A model generated the notes under the pieces. It was not told the DNA's origin and did not search any database. It was given only the letters and a program-made list of their open reading frames with translations. Below are positions 44,657 through 54,110 of a stretch of 64,000 nucleotides of DNA, in pieces. The first letter of the stretch is position 1. Each line of letters begins with the position of its first letter. The position numbers were made by a program, and so were the translations under genes. Location: contig CAZUMW010000010.1 in NCBI GenBank assembly GCA_964621615.1, positions 57,592-121,591 on the forward strand, written 5' to 3'. The DNA is from CAZUMW01 sp964621615 (GTDB lineage Bacteria > Desulfobacterota > WTBG01 > CAIYCZ01 > CAIRTM01).

Positions 44657-44856
44657 GAAATGTCACCTCACGCATGAAACCGGGCGCAGACACGCTAAAG
44701 AAAAAATCGAATTGACAGACCATAAGATTGGTGCTGATTAATTCACCCTCCCGCCACAGCAGGACAAAAAAAATATCACCCCCGGCAGCGCGTCGGCCGG
44801 GCATCAGCCGGCTGGCACATACAGCGGTACATTATACCGCCCAGGGCAGCTGAATG

Positions 44857-45432
44857 TTACTGGGATGCCATGCCTCCGGAGATAATCAGCCTGAAGGCCT
44901 GATCGATTGACAAATCAACATCGATGACCTCATCCTCCGGCACCATTAAATAAAAGCCCGACGTCGGATTCGGCGTTGTAGGGACAAAAACGTTTATGAG
45001 CTTTCTGCCGGTTTTTTCATTAATCCGGGGCTGAGTGGCCCCGGTGACAAAAACCATGGTATAAATGCCGCGGCGTGGATATTCAATCATGACCACCCGC
45101 CGGAAATTTTTTTCATCCATCGTAAACATGGCCTCTGAAATCTGCTTCAAAGAATGGTAGATTTCTTTGACCAGCGGAATCCGGGAAATAATATTTTCCC
45201 CAAGAACAAGCAGCCGTTTACCGAGGATGTTGGTGGTTATGATGCCGATCAGCATAATAATTGAAAAGGTGATAATTATACCAAAGCCCGGAAAATAAAA
45301 AGGCAGGTAGGAGGTGGGGTACAGCCTGTCGGTAAACCGAATCAGAATAAGCAGAATATAGATCGTAAGTGCAATGGGTATAACAACAATCAGCCCGGCG
45401 ATAAAATATTTTTTTAAACTTTTCTTAAGCAT
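44857..45432 (-). CDS. DUF502 membrane protein
   Basis: A 191-residue inner-membrane protein with two N-terminal TM helices (about 10-32 and 47-72) and a cytoplasmic domain. GKRLLVLGENIISRIPLVKEIYHSLKQ and VFVPTTPNPTSGFYLMVPEDEV mark DUF502. Function unknown; length normal. Downstream of panC by 177 bases on the same strand. Confidence 0.9.
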   Translation of the reverse strand: MLKKSLKKYFIAGLIVVIPIALTIYILLILIRFTDRLYPTSYLPFYFPGFGIIITFSIIMLIGIITTNILGKRLLVLGENIISRIPLVKEIYHSLKQISEAMFTMDEKNFRRVVMIEYPRRGIYTMVFVTGATQPRINEKTGRKLINVFVPTTPNPTSGFYLMVPEDEVIDVDLSIDQAFRLIISGGMASQ

Positions 45433-45609
45433 GATGAATGGCTCCCGCTCAGCAATGCGTTTCAGTCAACAATGTCGAGGATTAAAGCTGCCCGCCTCAC
45501 AGCTTGCAGCACTTATGAGCATGAACTGCGGGTTATATAATAGATGCAACGCGCAGATTTTTCCCGAACAATCTGTCCCCCGCGGACAGCAAGAAACAGC
45601 ATATAGCGT

Positions 45610-46461
45610 TTATGCCGGCACCTCGAGCACAACATTGTCTATAAGGCGGGCCTGACCGAAATAAACCGCTGCCGCAAGAACCGCATCCTTTTCAATACGG
45701 TCAATATCGGTCAGCGTTGCAACATCGCACAGCTGAACATAGTCGATTTCAGCAAGCGGCTCAGCATCAATGCTGCTTGTAACTCTGTCCAGAAGCACTT
45801 CAGCTCTCCGCTCCCCCTCACTGAACAGATCCCGGGCGTCAAACAGCGCCTGCGACAGGCACCGCGCCGCCGCCCGCTGCTCGGGTGACAGATAGGTGTT
45901 TCGCGAACTCATCGCAATCCCGTCGGACTCCCGAACGATCGGTGCACCGATAATTTCAATGTCCATATTGAGATCGGTCACCATCCTGCGTATAACCATA
46001 AGCTGCTGAAAGTCTTTCTGCCCGAACACGGCACAGTGGGGCTTTGTGCAGTCAAACAGCTTGGCCACAACCGTAGTAACCCCCTCGAAATGGGACGGCC
46101 GTGTACGCCCGCACAGATTTTTCGTTATATCCCGCACAGCCACCGATGTCTGGTATCCCTCAGGGTACATCTGCTCCACATCAGGCACAAATGCACAATC
46201 GGTCCCTACAGACACCAGCAGCTCGCTGTCGCGGCCCCAGTCGCGGGGGTAATCCTCGAAATCCTCCCCGGGTCCGAACTGGCGCGGATTCACAAAAACG
46301 CTTACCACCAGGGTATCTGCTTTTGCTTTTGCCAGCCGCATAAGGCTGAGGTGCCCTTCGTGAAGATAGCCCATGGTCGGCACAAGCGCTATTGTTGCTC
46401 CGCGGGAACGCACGCTGTCGGCGTATGAATGCATATCACGTACAGTTCGTATAATCTTCAT
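45610..46461 (-). CDS. panC: Pantothenate synthetase
   Basis: A 283-residue enzyme joining pantoate and beta-alanine with ATP. HIGH-type motif GYLHEGHLSLM near residue 32, VFVNPRQFGPGED, FGQKDFQQLMVIRRM and SSRNTYLSPEQR are all present. Length is normal. panB lies upstream in the same direction with a 218-base gap; panD is not in the window. Confidence 0.96.
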   Translation of the reverse strand: MKIIRTVRDMHSYADSVRSRGATIALVPTMGYLHEGHLSLMRLAKAKADTLVVSVFVNPRQFGPGEDFEDYPRDWGRDSELLVSVGTDCAFVPDVEQMYPEGYQTSVAVRDITKNLCGRTRPSHFEGVTTVVAKLFDCTKPHCAVFGQKDFQQLMVIRRMVTDLNMDIEIIGAPIVRESDGIAMSSRNTYLSPEQRAAARCLSQALFDARDLFSEGERRAEVLLDRVTSSIDAEPLAEIDYVQLCDVATLTDIDRIEKDAVLAAAVYFGQARLIDNVVLEVPA

Positions 46462-46679
46462 CCTGTATCCTGTCTTTGATGGGTGGCATGTTGCTCACCG
46501 CGCCCAGCGCGGGGCATCCCGGTAAGTAAAATGGATATTTCACATTGTGCTGGATTCCTCCCCCGACTCCAAGGCGGGCGGCTTGCCGGCACATTCCGGT
46601 CAAGCAGCCCCTGTCTTTCGAGGCCCTGTCAACGGTCATTATCGTTATCGTAGCCGCTGCCGCCACAGGGGTACAACAA

Positions 46680-47480
46680 TCAGCTGATCGTATACTCCTT
46701 AGATGGGAACCCTCCGCTTTTCACCTCCTCGCAATACTTACACACCGCCTTTTTGATCTGCTCTTCAAGCTGTGCATACTGCTTGACAAATTTGGGCCGA
46801 AAAGAGCCCGAAAGGCCAAGCACATCATTAATAACCAGCACCTGTCCGTCACAACCGGCACCGGCACCGATCCCGATAGTCGGAATTGACACAGAGCGGC
46901 TTATTTCCTGCGCAAGCTCCGCCGGCACGCACTCCAGAACAACGGCAAATGCGCCGGCCCGCTCAACCGCCTGTGCATCCGCAAGCAGCTTTTGCCGCTG
47001 CTGCTCCTCGCGCCCCTGCACTTTAAAGCCGCCCATGCGGTGAATGGACTGAGGGGTCAGGCCTATGTGTCCCATAACCGGAATATCTATCTGGGTTACG
47101 GCCTCTATAACATCTGAAACGTTCGCGCCGCCTTCGACCTTCACCGCCTCCGCACCGCCTTCCTTTATCAGCATACCGGCGTTGCGCTTAGCATCTTCTA
47201 GACAGACATGATACGACATAAAGGGCATGTCGGCTACAACAAGCGCCCGCTTCCGGCCTTTGACAACCGCTTTGGTGTGATGCAGCATCTCCTGCATCGT
47301 CACCGGAAGCGTATTGTCCATTCCGAGAACCACATTGCCCAGCGAGTCGCCGACAAGCAGAATCTCCACCTCACAGGAATCAAGAATAAGCGCGGTGCGA
47401 TAATCATAAGCCGTTAGCATGGTAATCTTTTCGGTTTCCTGCTTCATGCGCTGGACTTCAAGTATGGTCACTTTTTTCAT
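46680..47480 (-). CDS. panB: Ketopantoate hydroxymethyltransferase
   Basis: A 266-residue enzyme making ketopantoate from ketoisovalerate and methylene-tetrahydrofolate. Motifs: LTAYDYRTA, LVGDSLGNVVLG (metal Asp), MGHIGLTPQSIH, and the catalytic Glu region KVEGG. The ATG at 47480 has a strong GAGGAGGA upstream, so the longer frame to 47525 is rejected. It also lies just after the terminator at 47505-47540. Confidence 0.96.
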   Translation of the reverse strand: MKKVTILEVQRMKQETEKITMLTAYDYRTALILDSCEVEILLVGDSLGNVVLGMDNTLPVTMQEMLHHTKAVVKGRKRALVVADMPFMSYHVCLEDAKRNAGMLIKEGGAEAVKVEGGANVSDVIEAVTQIDIPVMGHIGLTPQSIHRMGGFKVQGREEQQRQKLLADAQAVERAGAFAVVLECVPAELAQEISRSVSIPTIGIGAGAGCDGQVLVINDVLGLSGSFRPKFVKQYAQLEEQIKKAVCKYCEEVKSGGFPSKEYTIS

Positions 47481-47504
47481 ATCGTCCTCCTCTTGATAAA
47501 ATAC

Positions 47505-47540
47505 GAAAAGGGCTCCTCCCGGCATGGTCAGGAAGAGCCC
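47505..47540 (-). terminator. Terminator between the DUF151 gene and panB
   Basis: On the - strand GGGCTCTTCC pairs with GGGAGGAGCCC around a ten-base loop, followed by TTTTCG. The T run is short, so readthrough into panB is possible. Confidence 0.6.
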
Positions 47541-47614
47541 GGCAATAGATATATGTAATTACAACAACACAGGAGCATCTATAGCAATCATCACAGAAAG
47601 CGCTTCCGGGTCAG

Positions 47615-48064
47615 TTAATGAACCGTATCTTTCGGCTCGAGCCTGTCAAAAAGCTCATCGATTTCATCGGTCATTTTATCTGCTATTTTGTTGCTTATGA
47701 AAATTGGGCTGTTCATTCTAACGGCGATTGCAATTGCATCGCTGGGACGGGAATCTATGGTCACCGTTTCTCCGTTTGACATAATACAGATAACCGCATA
47801 GAACGTGTTGTCTTTAAGGTCGGTGACAATAATGCGTTCGATGTGTCCCTGCAAGCGGGTGATAAGGTTAACCGCAAGATCATGAGTCATGGGGCGCGGC
47901 GTCCACGCCTGCTCTAAAGCAAGCGCTATGGAGCTGCCTTCAAAATAGCCGACCCATATAGGCAGGATGCGGTCCGAGCGGTTGTCTTTCAACACAACGC
48001 GATACTGACCGGTTGCAAAATCAAGAGCCGATTCCTTGACGTGCACCTGGATTAAATCTTCCAT
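47615..48064 (-). CDS. DUF151 bifunctional nuclease-family protein
   Basis: A 149-residue protein of the DUF151 family, with LPIWVGYFEGSSIALALE, RPMTHDL and TIDSRPSDAIAIAVRMNSPIF as diagnostic blocks. Some members show RNase and DNase activity; activity here is not shown. The usual C-terminal UVR motif is absent. GGGAGGG immediately precedes the ATG at 48064. Confidence 0.9.
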   Translation of the reverse strand: MEDLIQVHVKESALDFATGQYRVVLKDNRSDRILPIWVGYFEGSSIALALEQAWTPRPMTHDLAVNLITRLQGHIERIIVTDLKDNTFYAVICIMSNGETVTIDSRPSDAIAIAVRMNSPIFISNKIADKMTDEIDELFDRLEPKDTVH

Positions 48065-48223
48065 ATCCCTCCCTGATACAGCGTAAAAGCGCAACAGACT
48101 CAGCGGATATGTTATATTGTAAAAATATATCCTATCATCGGAAAAATGGCAAGTGGCAAACGCCGGAAACGCCCAGACGGCCGTATCCAGTTACCGGGTG
48201 TAAGCACATTTTAGGGAAAGGCT

Positions 48224-49051
48224 TCAGTGAAGTGACGTAGCGCCCTCTTTAACCGTTTCAATAAAAACACCGGCAACTTCAGGGTCAAACTGGGTTCCCG
48301 CAGATTCCTTGATTTCGTGGAGAGAATCATCAACAGAAAGCGCTTTGCGGAAAGACAGATCGGACCGTAAAAAATCATATGCATCAGCAAGAGAAATAAT
48401 TCGCGAATTCATTTCTATCTCCGACCCGCCGATTTCATCGGGATACCCCTTTCCGTCGTAGCGCTCGTGATGATGCCTGACAGCAGGCGCAACACCGGAC
48501 AGATCCTGAACATTTGAGATGATTTTTTCGCCGATTTCGGGATGTTTTTTTATGAGAAAAAATTCCTGGTCTGTAAGCCGCCCCGGCTTACCCAGGATTG
48601 ATTCACTGATACCGATTTTGCCCACATCATGAAGCAGAGCACCAAGCCGCAGCTCCTGAAGCTCCTTTTCAGAGTATCCGATTTTCCTGCCGACCGCGCC
48701 GGCGAGGTCGGACACCCGCTGTGAATGGCCGGCTGAAACGATATCACGCGTATCAAGTGCTTTTATCAGGGATTCAACCGTGCTAACAAACGTGCGCAGA
48801 AGGTTATTATAGGCATCCCACAGCTCATCAACAGAAAACTGCCGGGGATCCTTATCCTCTTCGATGGAAAAACCAAGTGTTTTAAGATCGGCCCGTCTGA
48901 TGCGATGATGACCTCCCGGCGTTTTAATGGCTTTGAGCTTACCAGAATAAATATAATTTTTGATTGTCTGTGTAGTAACCTTCAGCAGAGAAGCCGCCTC
49001 GCGGGTATTTAATATCTCTTTGCTCGATATATCTCTTATTTTATTTTGCAT
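48224..49051 (-). CDS. HTH (excisionase/MerR-type) - HD-GYP phosphodiesterase fusion
   Basis: A 275-residue protein. Residues about 10-65 form a winged helix of the excisionase/BldC type (LNTREAASLLKVTTQTIKNY, KTPGGHHRIRRADL). Residues about 95-270 are an HD-GYP domain: HSQRV, LLHDVGKIG and HHERYDGKGYPDE. HD-GYP enzymes hydrolyse cyclic di-GMP. A direct fusion to a DNA-binding domain suggests a regulator whose binding or activity responds to the dinucleotide. AGGGGGA precedes the ATG at 49051. A long AT-rich region lies upstream. Confidence 0.88.
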   Translation of the reverse strand: MQNKIRDISSKEILNTREAASLLKVTTQTIKNYIYSGKLKAIKTPGGHHRIRRADLKTLGFSIEEDKDPRQFSVDELWDAYNNLLRTFVSTVESLIKALDTRDIVSAGHSQRVSDLAGAVGRKIGYSEKELQELRLGALLHDVGKIGISESILGKPGRLTDQEFFLIKKHPEIGEKIISNVQDLSGVAPAVRHHHERYDGKGYPDEIGGSEIEMNSRIISLADAYDFLRSDLSFRKALSVDDSLHEIKESAGTQFDPEVAGVFIETVKEGATSLH

Positions 49052-49448
49052 GGTATCCCCCTGTGGTATAATATACAAATTTAGATAGAGTCATTAATTT
49101 TTTACTTTCGAAACATTCGTTTCCTATGCACCTTTCATAGTTAATTTCATTAGTTTTGTCAACTTTTTTATTTAAATTAATGATAATTTTATTTTTGTCC
49201 ACCATTAAAAGTTATTTTTGACAAAACCAAATGTATCAAAAAATTTTCATAATCCATACTATATAACAAATAAACGGTGCCATAAATATGTTTTTACAAA
49301 TTCATATATTGTTATAGTACAATATTATATCGAAAAGGAAAAGATAAAAGTGCTAAATTCCGAAAATTTTTTTCCTTCCAAATATAACTAATTCAATCAA
49401 CCCATTGCGGATGCATCTGTTTTTCAATACTCAGCGTGAGGTAGTCAC
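49052..49448. other. AT-rich divergent intergenic region
   Basis: About 400 bases, over 70 percent A+T by eye, between the divergent HD-GYP and M48 genes. It contains several TATAAT-like hexamers and the palindrome GTATATTATAC at 49067-49077 region, but no single promoter can be chosen. It is notably more AT-rich than the rest of the window and could bind nucleoid or regulatory proteins. Confidence 0.45.
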
Positions 49449-50708
49449 ATGAATACATATCTGATCATCGTCCTGGCAATACTGGTTGGCTCATACCTGC
49501 TCAATCTTATTGTGGAAATATTAAATATTAAACACCTGTCAGACACTATACCTGATGAATTTCGCGGCGTATACGATCCTGAAAAATATGCAGCATCTCA
49601 AAAATACCAAAAGGAACACACGACATTCGAATTATATTCCGACACATTTTTCACTGCTGTTACGGTAGCCTTTATTCTGCTTGGGGGGTTCAGCCTTGCG
49701 GACCGTGCAGCCAGAAGCTTCGGCTGCGGGGAAATATTAACCGGTTTGCTTTTTGCCGGAATGCTGCTGTTGGGTTTCCACCTGCTGCATATTCCTTTTT
49801 CACTATATGAAACCTTTGTTATCGAAGAAAAATACGGCTTTAACCGCATCACCCCTAAAACGTTTATCCTCGACATTATAAAAGGCTGGATTCTGACAGC
49901 AATTATCGGGGGGCCACTTTTTGCAATTGTCGTGTGGTTTTTTTCTAAAGCAGGCTCATCAGCATGGCTGTACTGCTGGGTAGCGGTCAGCCTTTTTCAG
50001 ATTATTATCATGTTTCTCGCACCGGTGGTTATCATGCCGCTTTTCAATAAATTCACACCGCTGGAGGACGGAGAGCTGAAGCAAACCATCGAGCGCTATG
50101 CCGATGACCAGAACTTTAAAATAAAAGGCGTCTACAGCATGGACGGCTCAAAGCGCTCGTCAAAATCCAATGCGTTTTTTACCGGGTTCGGCAGGTTCAG
50201 GCGGATCGTTCTGTTTGACACGCTCATTGAAAAACATTCCGTACAGGAGCTTCTCGCAATACTGGCCCATGAAATAGGGCATTTCAAGAAAAAGCACATA
50301 TTCCAGCAGATGGCTATATCTATAGCATCCACCGGGATTATGTTTTTTATCCTGTCTCTTTTTCTGAACAATCCTCACCTGTTCAGCGCATTCGGAATGG
50401 AGCATGTATCAATATACGGCAGCCTTGTCCTTTTCGGCTTTCTTTTCAGCCCGATTGAAATGATCATATCGATCACGGCAAATAAGCTGTCGCGCCGCAA
50501 TGAGTATGAAGCGGACATATTCGCCATACAAACCACAAGCCGGCCGGATGCCCTGATTCAGGCTCTCAAAAAGCTCTGCATGGACAATATGTCAAACCTG
50601 ACTCCACACCCGTTTAAGGTGACTCTGTTCTACAGCCACCCCCCTGTGCTGCACCGTATTTCTTATATCAGAAATACAGCTGCCCAGAGGCCTGCCAAAG
50701 CACAATAA
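49449..50708 (+). CDS. M48 (Ste24-type) membrane metallopeptidase
   Basis: A 419-residue integral membrane zinc protease. The zinc motif HEIGHFKKKH (HExxH) is near residue 278 and the third ligand lies in NEYEADIFA near residue 355. Several TM helices precede the motif, as in eukaryotic Ste24/CAAX proteases. CAAX processing is not expected in bacteria; members usually act in membrane-protein quality control. It is transcribed alone from the AT-rich region. Confidence 0.92.
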   Translation: MNTYLIIVLAILVGSYLLNLIVEILNIKHLSDTIPDEFRGVYDPEKYAASQKYQKEHTTFELYSDTFFTAVTVAFILLGGFSLADRAARSFGCGEILTGLLFAGMLLLGFHLLHIPFSLYETFVIEEKYGFNRITPKTFILDIIKGWILTAIIGGPLFAIVVWFFSKAGSSAWLYCWVAVSLFQIIIMFLAPVVIMPLFNKFTPLEDGELKQTIERYADDQNFKIKGVYSMDGSKRSSKSNAFFTGFGRFRRIVLFDTLIEKHSVQELLAILAHEIGHFKKKHIFQQMAISIASTGIMFFILSLFLNNPHLFSAFGMEHVSIYGSLVLFGFLFSPIEMIISITANKLSRRNEYEADIFAIQTTSRPDALIQALKKLCMDNMSNLTPHPFKVTLFYSHPPVLHRISYIRNTAAQRPAKAQ

Positions 50709-50959
50709 ATTAATTATTGATAATTCTTTAAATAATTGCTATGCTTAATCCCCTTTTTAGAACCGGGGTTTAGAATATACGCCTTTGCTTGCTATAGGAG
50801 GCCGTATTCTGTAACATGTATAAATTGACCGGGGTCAGCATTCACGCATAAACGTTCTGGTGTACGTGCCGCACGGTATGGCAACGTAAAACAGCTCGGC
50901 ACCGGCAAATCATTCTCAACAAACGTGACTGACACACGTTAACACACAAGGAGGGTGCG

Positions 50960-51403
50960 ATGGATCCAATAGAAATGTTCAGAAAAAAGTTTGAAACCTA
51001 CAAAAAAATTATGGATGAATCCGGAGAGCAGAAGGCATGGGACACGCTGTTTGACGGATATCCGGAACGTCAGAAGCAGAATATGGGGCGCTTTATTGAA
51101 AATCAGACGCTTGCCGAAGGATTTACGCAGGCAATCCCCGCCTATCGGCAGCTTGGCATGGAGATGGAAGTGGTCGATATCTCAAACAGAGATAAAGACG
51201 CAGTGCTTGAGATACAGAAAGTGTGTCCCGTTATGGAACTTGCGCGCGAGTGCGGCTTTGAAAAGCCCTGCCGCGTTATCTGCGAAATGGATGTGGAGGC
51301 AACAAAAGCAGCATTTTCAGGCATGACCGGCGGCGTAATTGCACGCATCGCCGATGGTGACTGCGTCTGCATCTTCAAATACGAACGCCCTCCGAAAAAA
51401 TAG
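50960..51403 (+). CDS. ATC-hydrolase-like (PF14196-type) small protein
   Basis: A 147-residue soluble protein with AAGGAGG before its ATG. Helical N-terminus, then VCPVMELARECGFEKPCRVI, CEMDVEATKAAF and a terminal GDCVCIFKYE. The CP...C...C.D...C.F spacing recalls the L-2-amino-thiazoline-4-carboxylate hydrolase-like family. I assign it only at that level and no reaction should be assumed. It is alone on its strand and ends before a long inverted repeat. Confidence 0.6.
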   Translation: MDPIEMFRKKFETYKKIMDESGEQKAWDTLFDGYPERQKQNMGRFIENQTLAEGFTQAIPAYRQLGMEMEVVDISNRDKDAVLEIQKVCPVMELARECGFEKPCRVICEMDVEATKAAFSGMTGGVIARIADGDCVCIFKYERPPKK

Positions 51404-51412
51404 CACTCGTCG

Positions 51413-51461
51413 GCCGCCGCGGCCAAAAGGCGTCAGACGATACTTTTTGGTCCGCGGCGGC
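51413..51461. terminator. Long GC-rich inverted repeat between convergent genes
   Basis: GCCGCCGCGGCCAAAA (51413-51428) pairs with TTTTTGGTCCGCGGCGGC (51444-51461), leaving a 15-base loop. It sits exactly between two convergent genes and probably stops transcription from both sides, though without a clean T run. Confidence 0.55.
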
Positions 51462-51465
51462 GTAT

Positions 51466-51621
51466 TCATTCCCGGTACGCCTCTTCATACAGCTTTACCA
51501 GCTCCTCATAGGTTTCACGAAGATTTTTCGATATCCGGGAAAAATTGAAATTCGGGTTATTGCCGTGTGCCTTTATTATTTCCACTGTAGCCTCGATCGC
51601 CTTCTTATTCACCTCGCTCAT
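51466..51621 (-). CDS. Small helical protein (51 aa)
   Basis: A 51-residue acidic-basic helical protein beginning MSEVNKKAIEATVEIIKAHG and ending ETYEELVKLYEEAYRE. GGGGGAG five bases before the ATG is a strong ribosome-binding site. It lies 25 bases downstream of the UPF0260 gene on the same strand, likely one transcript. Codon use looks coding and no frame on the other strand competes. Function unknown. Confidence 0.65.
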   Translation of the reverse strand: MSEVNKKAIEATVEIIKAHGNNPNFNFSRISKNLRETYEELVKLYEEAYRE

Positions 51622-51646
51622 ATGCTCCCCCTTCATTCATGAAACC

Positions 51647-52081
51647 TCAATCACACCAGTCAACAACATAGCGCTCCCAGTCAGCCGGGTCAACCGATGA
51701 CTCTGATATGACTCTCCCCTTCACTGACATACCGGCGCGGTGAATGCTGCCCGCATCACCGCTAACCAGATGATGCCACCGGGGCAGGTCTTTTCCCTCC
51801 ATAGCCAGCCGGTATGCGCACGTGGCAGGCATGAAATATATATCCCGGAGATTATGCGGACCCAGCCGGATGCAGTCGGAAACCAGCTCGCTGCGGCGGT
51901 CATACCGGACGCATCTGCAGGTCGCCGGGTCGAGATAGCGGCACGCGATACCGGTATAATACAGCGTGCCCGAGCCCTCGTCTTCATACTTGTGCAGGCA
52001 ACACTTCGCACATCCGTCGCAGAGCATTTCCCACTCTGCGCGACTCATCTGCTTAAGGGATTTATGTTTCCAGAACTGCAT
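51647..52081 (-). CDS. UPF0260 (YcgN) family cysteine-cluster protein
   Basis: A 144-residue protein aligning over its full length with YcgN: FWKHKSLKQMSRAEWEMLCD, then GCAKCCLHKYEDE, CRYLDPATCRC, DCIRLGP, CAYRLAMEGKDLPRWHHL. The conserved cysteines suggest Fe-S or zinc binding; no function is established that I know of. I use the ATG at 52081 where the family begins; a GTG at 52132 is also in frame. Confidence 0.88.
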   Translation of the reverse strand: MQFWKHKSLKQMSRAEWEMLCDGCAKCCLHKYEDEGSGTLYYTGIACRYLDPATCRCVRYDRRSELVSDCIRLGPHNLRDIYFMPATCAYRLAMEGKDLPRWHHLVSGDAGSIHRAGMSVKGRVISESSVDPADWERYVVDWCD

Positions 52082-52351
52082 ATCGCCGGCCCGCAGGCTG
52101 AGCACCTGTAAAAGCGCTTTTTGTTCACCCACATTATTTTGCTCATTATATCCTGTTCATGTACATTATGCAAAATCGAACCGCCGCATACCGGCAAAAA
52201 AAACAATTGAAAATCAGCGTAATTTAGTTACATTACAAATGGGGCTTTTTTGCAACCAAATCGGCTATTGCTGCTCAACTTATACCTTCTCGGTACCGAT
52301 AACACTCTGTGAAAGCGGCATATACAATACATAACGATTCAGGTGGCAACA

Positions 52352-53179
52352 ATGTGGTGCAGCAGAATCAAACAGGCAAATATAATAACAGTACTCTGTA
52401 CGGCGCTGTTTTTGTTCAGTGCATGTGAAACCAAAAAAGAGCTCAATACGGTAGAAAGCATCCATGAAAATATGGTAGCCATTCCCGGCGGAACTTTTGA
52501 AATGGGGGATGCTGAAGACGACACCGGAGATAATGAATATAGCGACAAATGCCCGCAGCACACTGTTTCTGTGCCCCCTTTTGCGATGTCGGCCTATGAA
52601 GTTACCCAGGGCCAGTGGAAAGCGGTTATGGGAACCAATCCCTCATATTTCTCTGAATGCGGAGACAGCTGCCCGGTTGAAAACGTATCATGGGATGATG
52701 TTCAGGATTTCATAGAAACCCTGAACACCCAGACAGGCATGCACTACCGCCTGCCAACGGAAGCGGAGTGGGAGTATGCAGCGCGGGCCGGCACACACAC
52801 AAAATGGTACTGCGGGGGCGAAGAAAGCTGCCTTGATGACACAGCATGGTATGAACAGAATTCAGGCTATCGCACCCATCCCGTCGGCCGGAAGGCTCCG
52901 AATGCCTTTGGTCTCTACGATATGACAGGAAACGTTCTGGAGTGGGTGCAGGACTGCTATCATCAATCCTATAAGGGCGCGCCATCCGATGGATCGGCAT
53001 GGGAAACCGGCTGCTGTGACAGTGAATACGATTCATCGCGCATGTTTCGCGGCGGCAGCTGCTACTGCAGCCCGAAATCCTGCATGATTTCATTTCGGAG
53101 ATATTATTACCCCTCCTACGAGTACAGCTCCCTTGGGTTTCGTCTGGTCCTGCCGCAGAATTCAAAAAAAGACCCGTAA
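52352..53179 (+). CDS. Lipoprotein with FGE-sulfatase (SUMF1) domain
   Basis: A 275-residue lipoprotein (lipobox LFSAC, near residue 26) with one formylglycine-generating-enzyme fold domain: IPGGTFEMGDAEDD, VTQGQWKAVMG, RLPTEAEWEYAARAG, NVLEWVQDCY and LGFRLV. RGGSCYCSPKSC keeps two cysteines with the C-x4-C spacing of the copper-binding pair in aerobic FGE. Several further cysteines suggest disulfides. The ATG at 52352 follows AGGTGG. No sulfatase gene is nearby, so a modifying role is unproven; many such domains are non-enzymatic. Confidence 0.85.
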   Translation: MWCSRIKQANIITVLCTALFLFSACETKKELNTVESIHENMVAIPGGTFEMGDAEDDTGDNEYSDKCPQHTVSVPPFAMSAYEVTQGQWKAVMGTNPSYFSECGDSCPVENVSWDDVQDFIETLNTQTGMHYRLPTEAEWEYAARAGTHTKWYCGGEESCLDDTAWYEQNSGYRTHPVGRKAPNAFGLYDMTGNVLEWVQDCYHQSYKGAPSDGSAWETGCCDSEYDSSRMFRGGSCYCSPKSCMISFRRYYYPSYEYSSLGFRLVLPQNSKKDP

Positions 53180-53541
53180 TGCTCCTCCCATGACGCAGAA
53201 CCGATGGTTATTCCCGTGGACTTCCCCTGAAACATTTTATTGAAACAAATCGCCCTGCAGGGTGTTTTTATTAACAGCGCCCGTTTGATGGCTGAATCGT
53301 TGTGTGCGCCACCTTATCCAGAGCAGCTTTGTTCCCACATCTGCCCGGTACGGCTAACGGTGACTGTGCGGCTTCAAATGAAACGTGCACGAGGGCGGGG
53401 GCTGAAAATATAGCCCCTTTTCAAAAACGGGGCACTCTATATTGTATATAAAGCAGAATTTTCTTGACATGATGTATAGGCTCAATTAATGTTATAAGGT
53501 AGATGAGCAATTTAAACACAGATTCAATCACCGTATAGTTA
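53180..53541. other. Intergenic region before the lone receiver gene
   Basis: No gene seen in 362 bases. A TTGACA at 53464-53469 is a perfect -35, but the -10 at 17 bases (TAATGT) is weak; TATAAG lies too far. A GCCCC/GGGGC hairpin near 53410-53433 lacks a T run. Confidence 0.4.
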
Positions 53542-53907
53542 ATGGCGACAAAATCAATTCTTATTATCGACGACAACAGCTCCCTGAACGAACTGTTCAA
53601 AGATTTTTTTGAGGCAAAAGGATTTTGCGCTCATATTGCACAAAACGGACAGGAGGGCGTTGAAAAATACCGTCAGATGAATCCGGATATCGTTCTTATG
53701 GATGTTCAAATGCCTGTCATGAACGGCTATATCTCAAGTAAAGGCATAAAACATTTCGACCCCGGTGCTAAAATACTGATGGTGACCGGCTATCCTGATG
53801 ACCCCCTTGCAAGAAAATCCCTCGACGAAGGCTTTGTCGAATATGTGGTGTCAAAGCCGTGTGATCTGAACATGCTGTATAAAGCCGTAAACACTATTGC
53901 GGCATAA
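53542..53907 (+). CDS. Single-domain response regulator
   Basis: A 121-residue CheY-like receiver with no output domain. Acidic pair in LIIDDNSS, phospho-acceptor Asp in DIVLMDVQMP (about residue 53), Thr in MVTGYP and Lys in VSKPCD. All functional residues are present. No kinase gene is adjacent. The start has no strong ribosome-binding site. Confidence 0.9.
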   Translation: MATKSILIIDDNSSLNELFKDFFEAKGFCAHIAQNGQEGVEKYRQMNPDIVLMDVQMPVMNGYISSKGIKHFDPGAKILMVTGYPDDPLARKSLDEGFVEYVVSKPCDLNMLYKAVNTIAA

Positions 53908-54110
53908 CCCGCTAATGCATATTGAGCTGTCAGCACTGCATCAGGCCGGGTTTTTATCTAAACCGCCGGATTTGATAGATCACCCCTTTTTTGATCTTCG
54001 GAGCACAGGCCCTTAACCGGCGGTGGTAATACGATAGCGTGAGCTGTCTCCCCGTGCTGTATTGCGGGACTCACACAACACTATTCATAAAAAGGAGCCC
54101 CCCCCTGCAC

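Noticed and set aside
44711..44740. TTGACA-like promoter on the + strand
   Set aside because: The -10 is poor and no + strand gene follows; it lies just upstream of a - strand gene.
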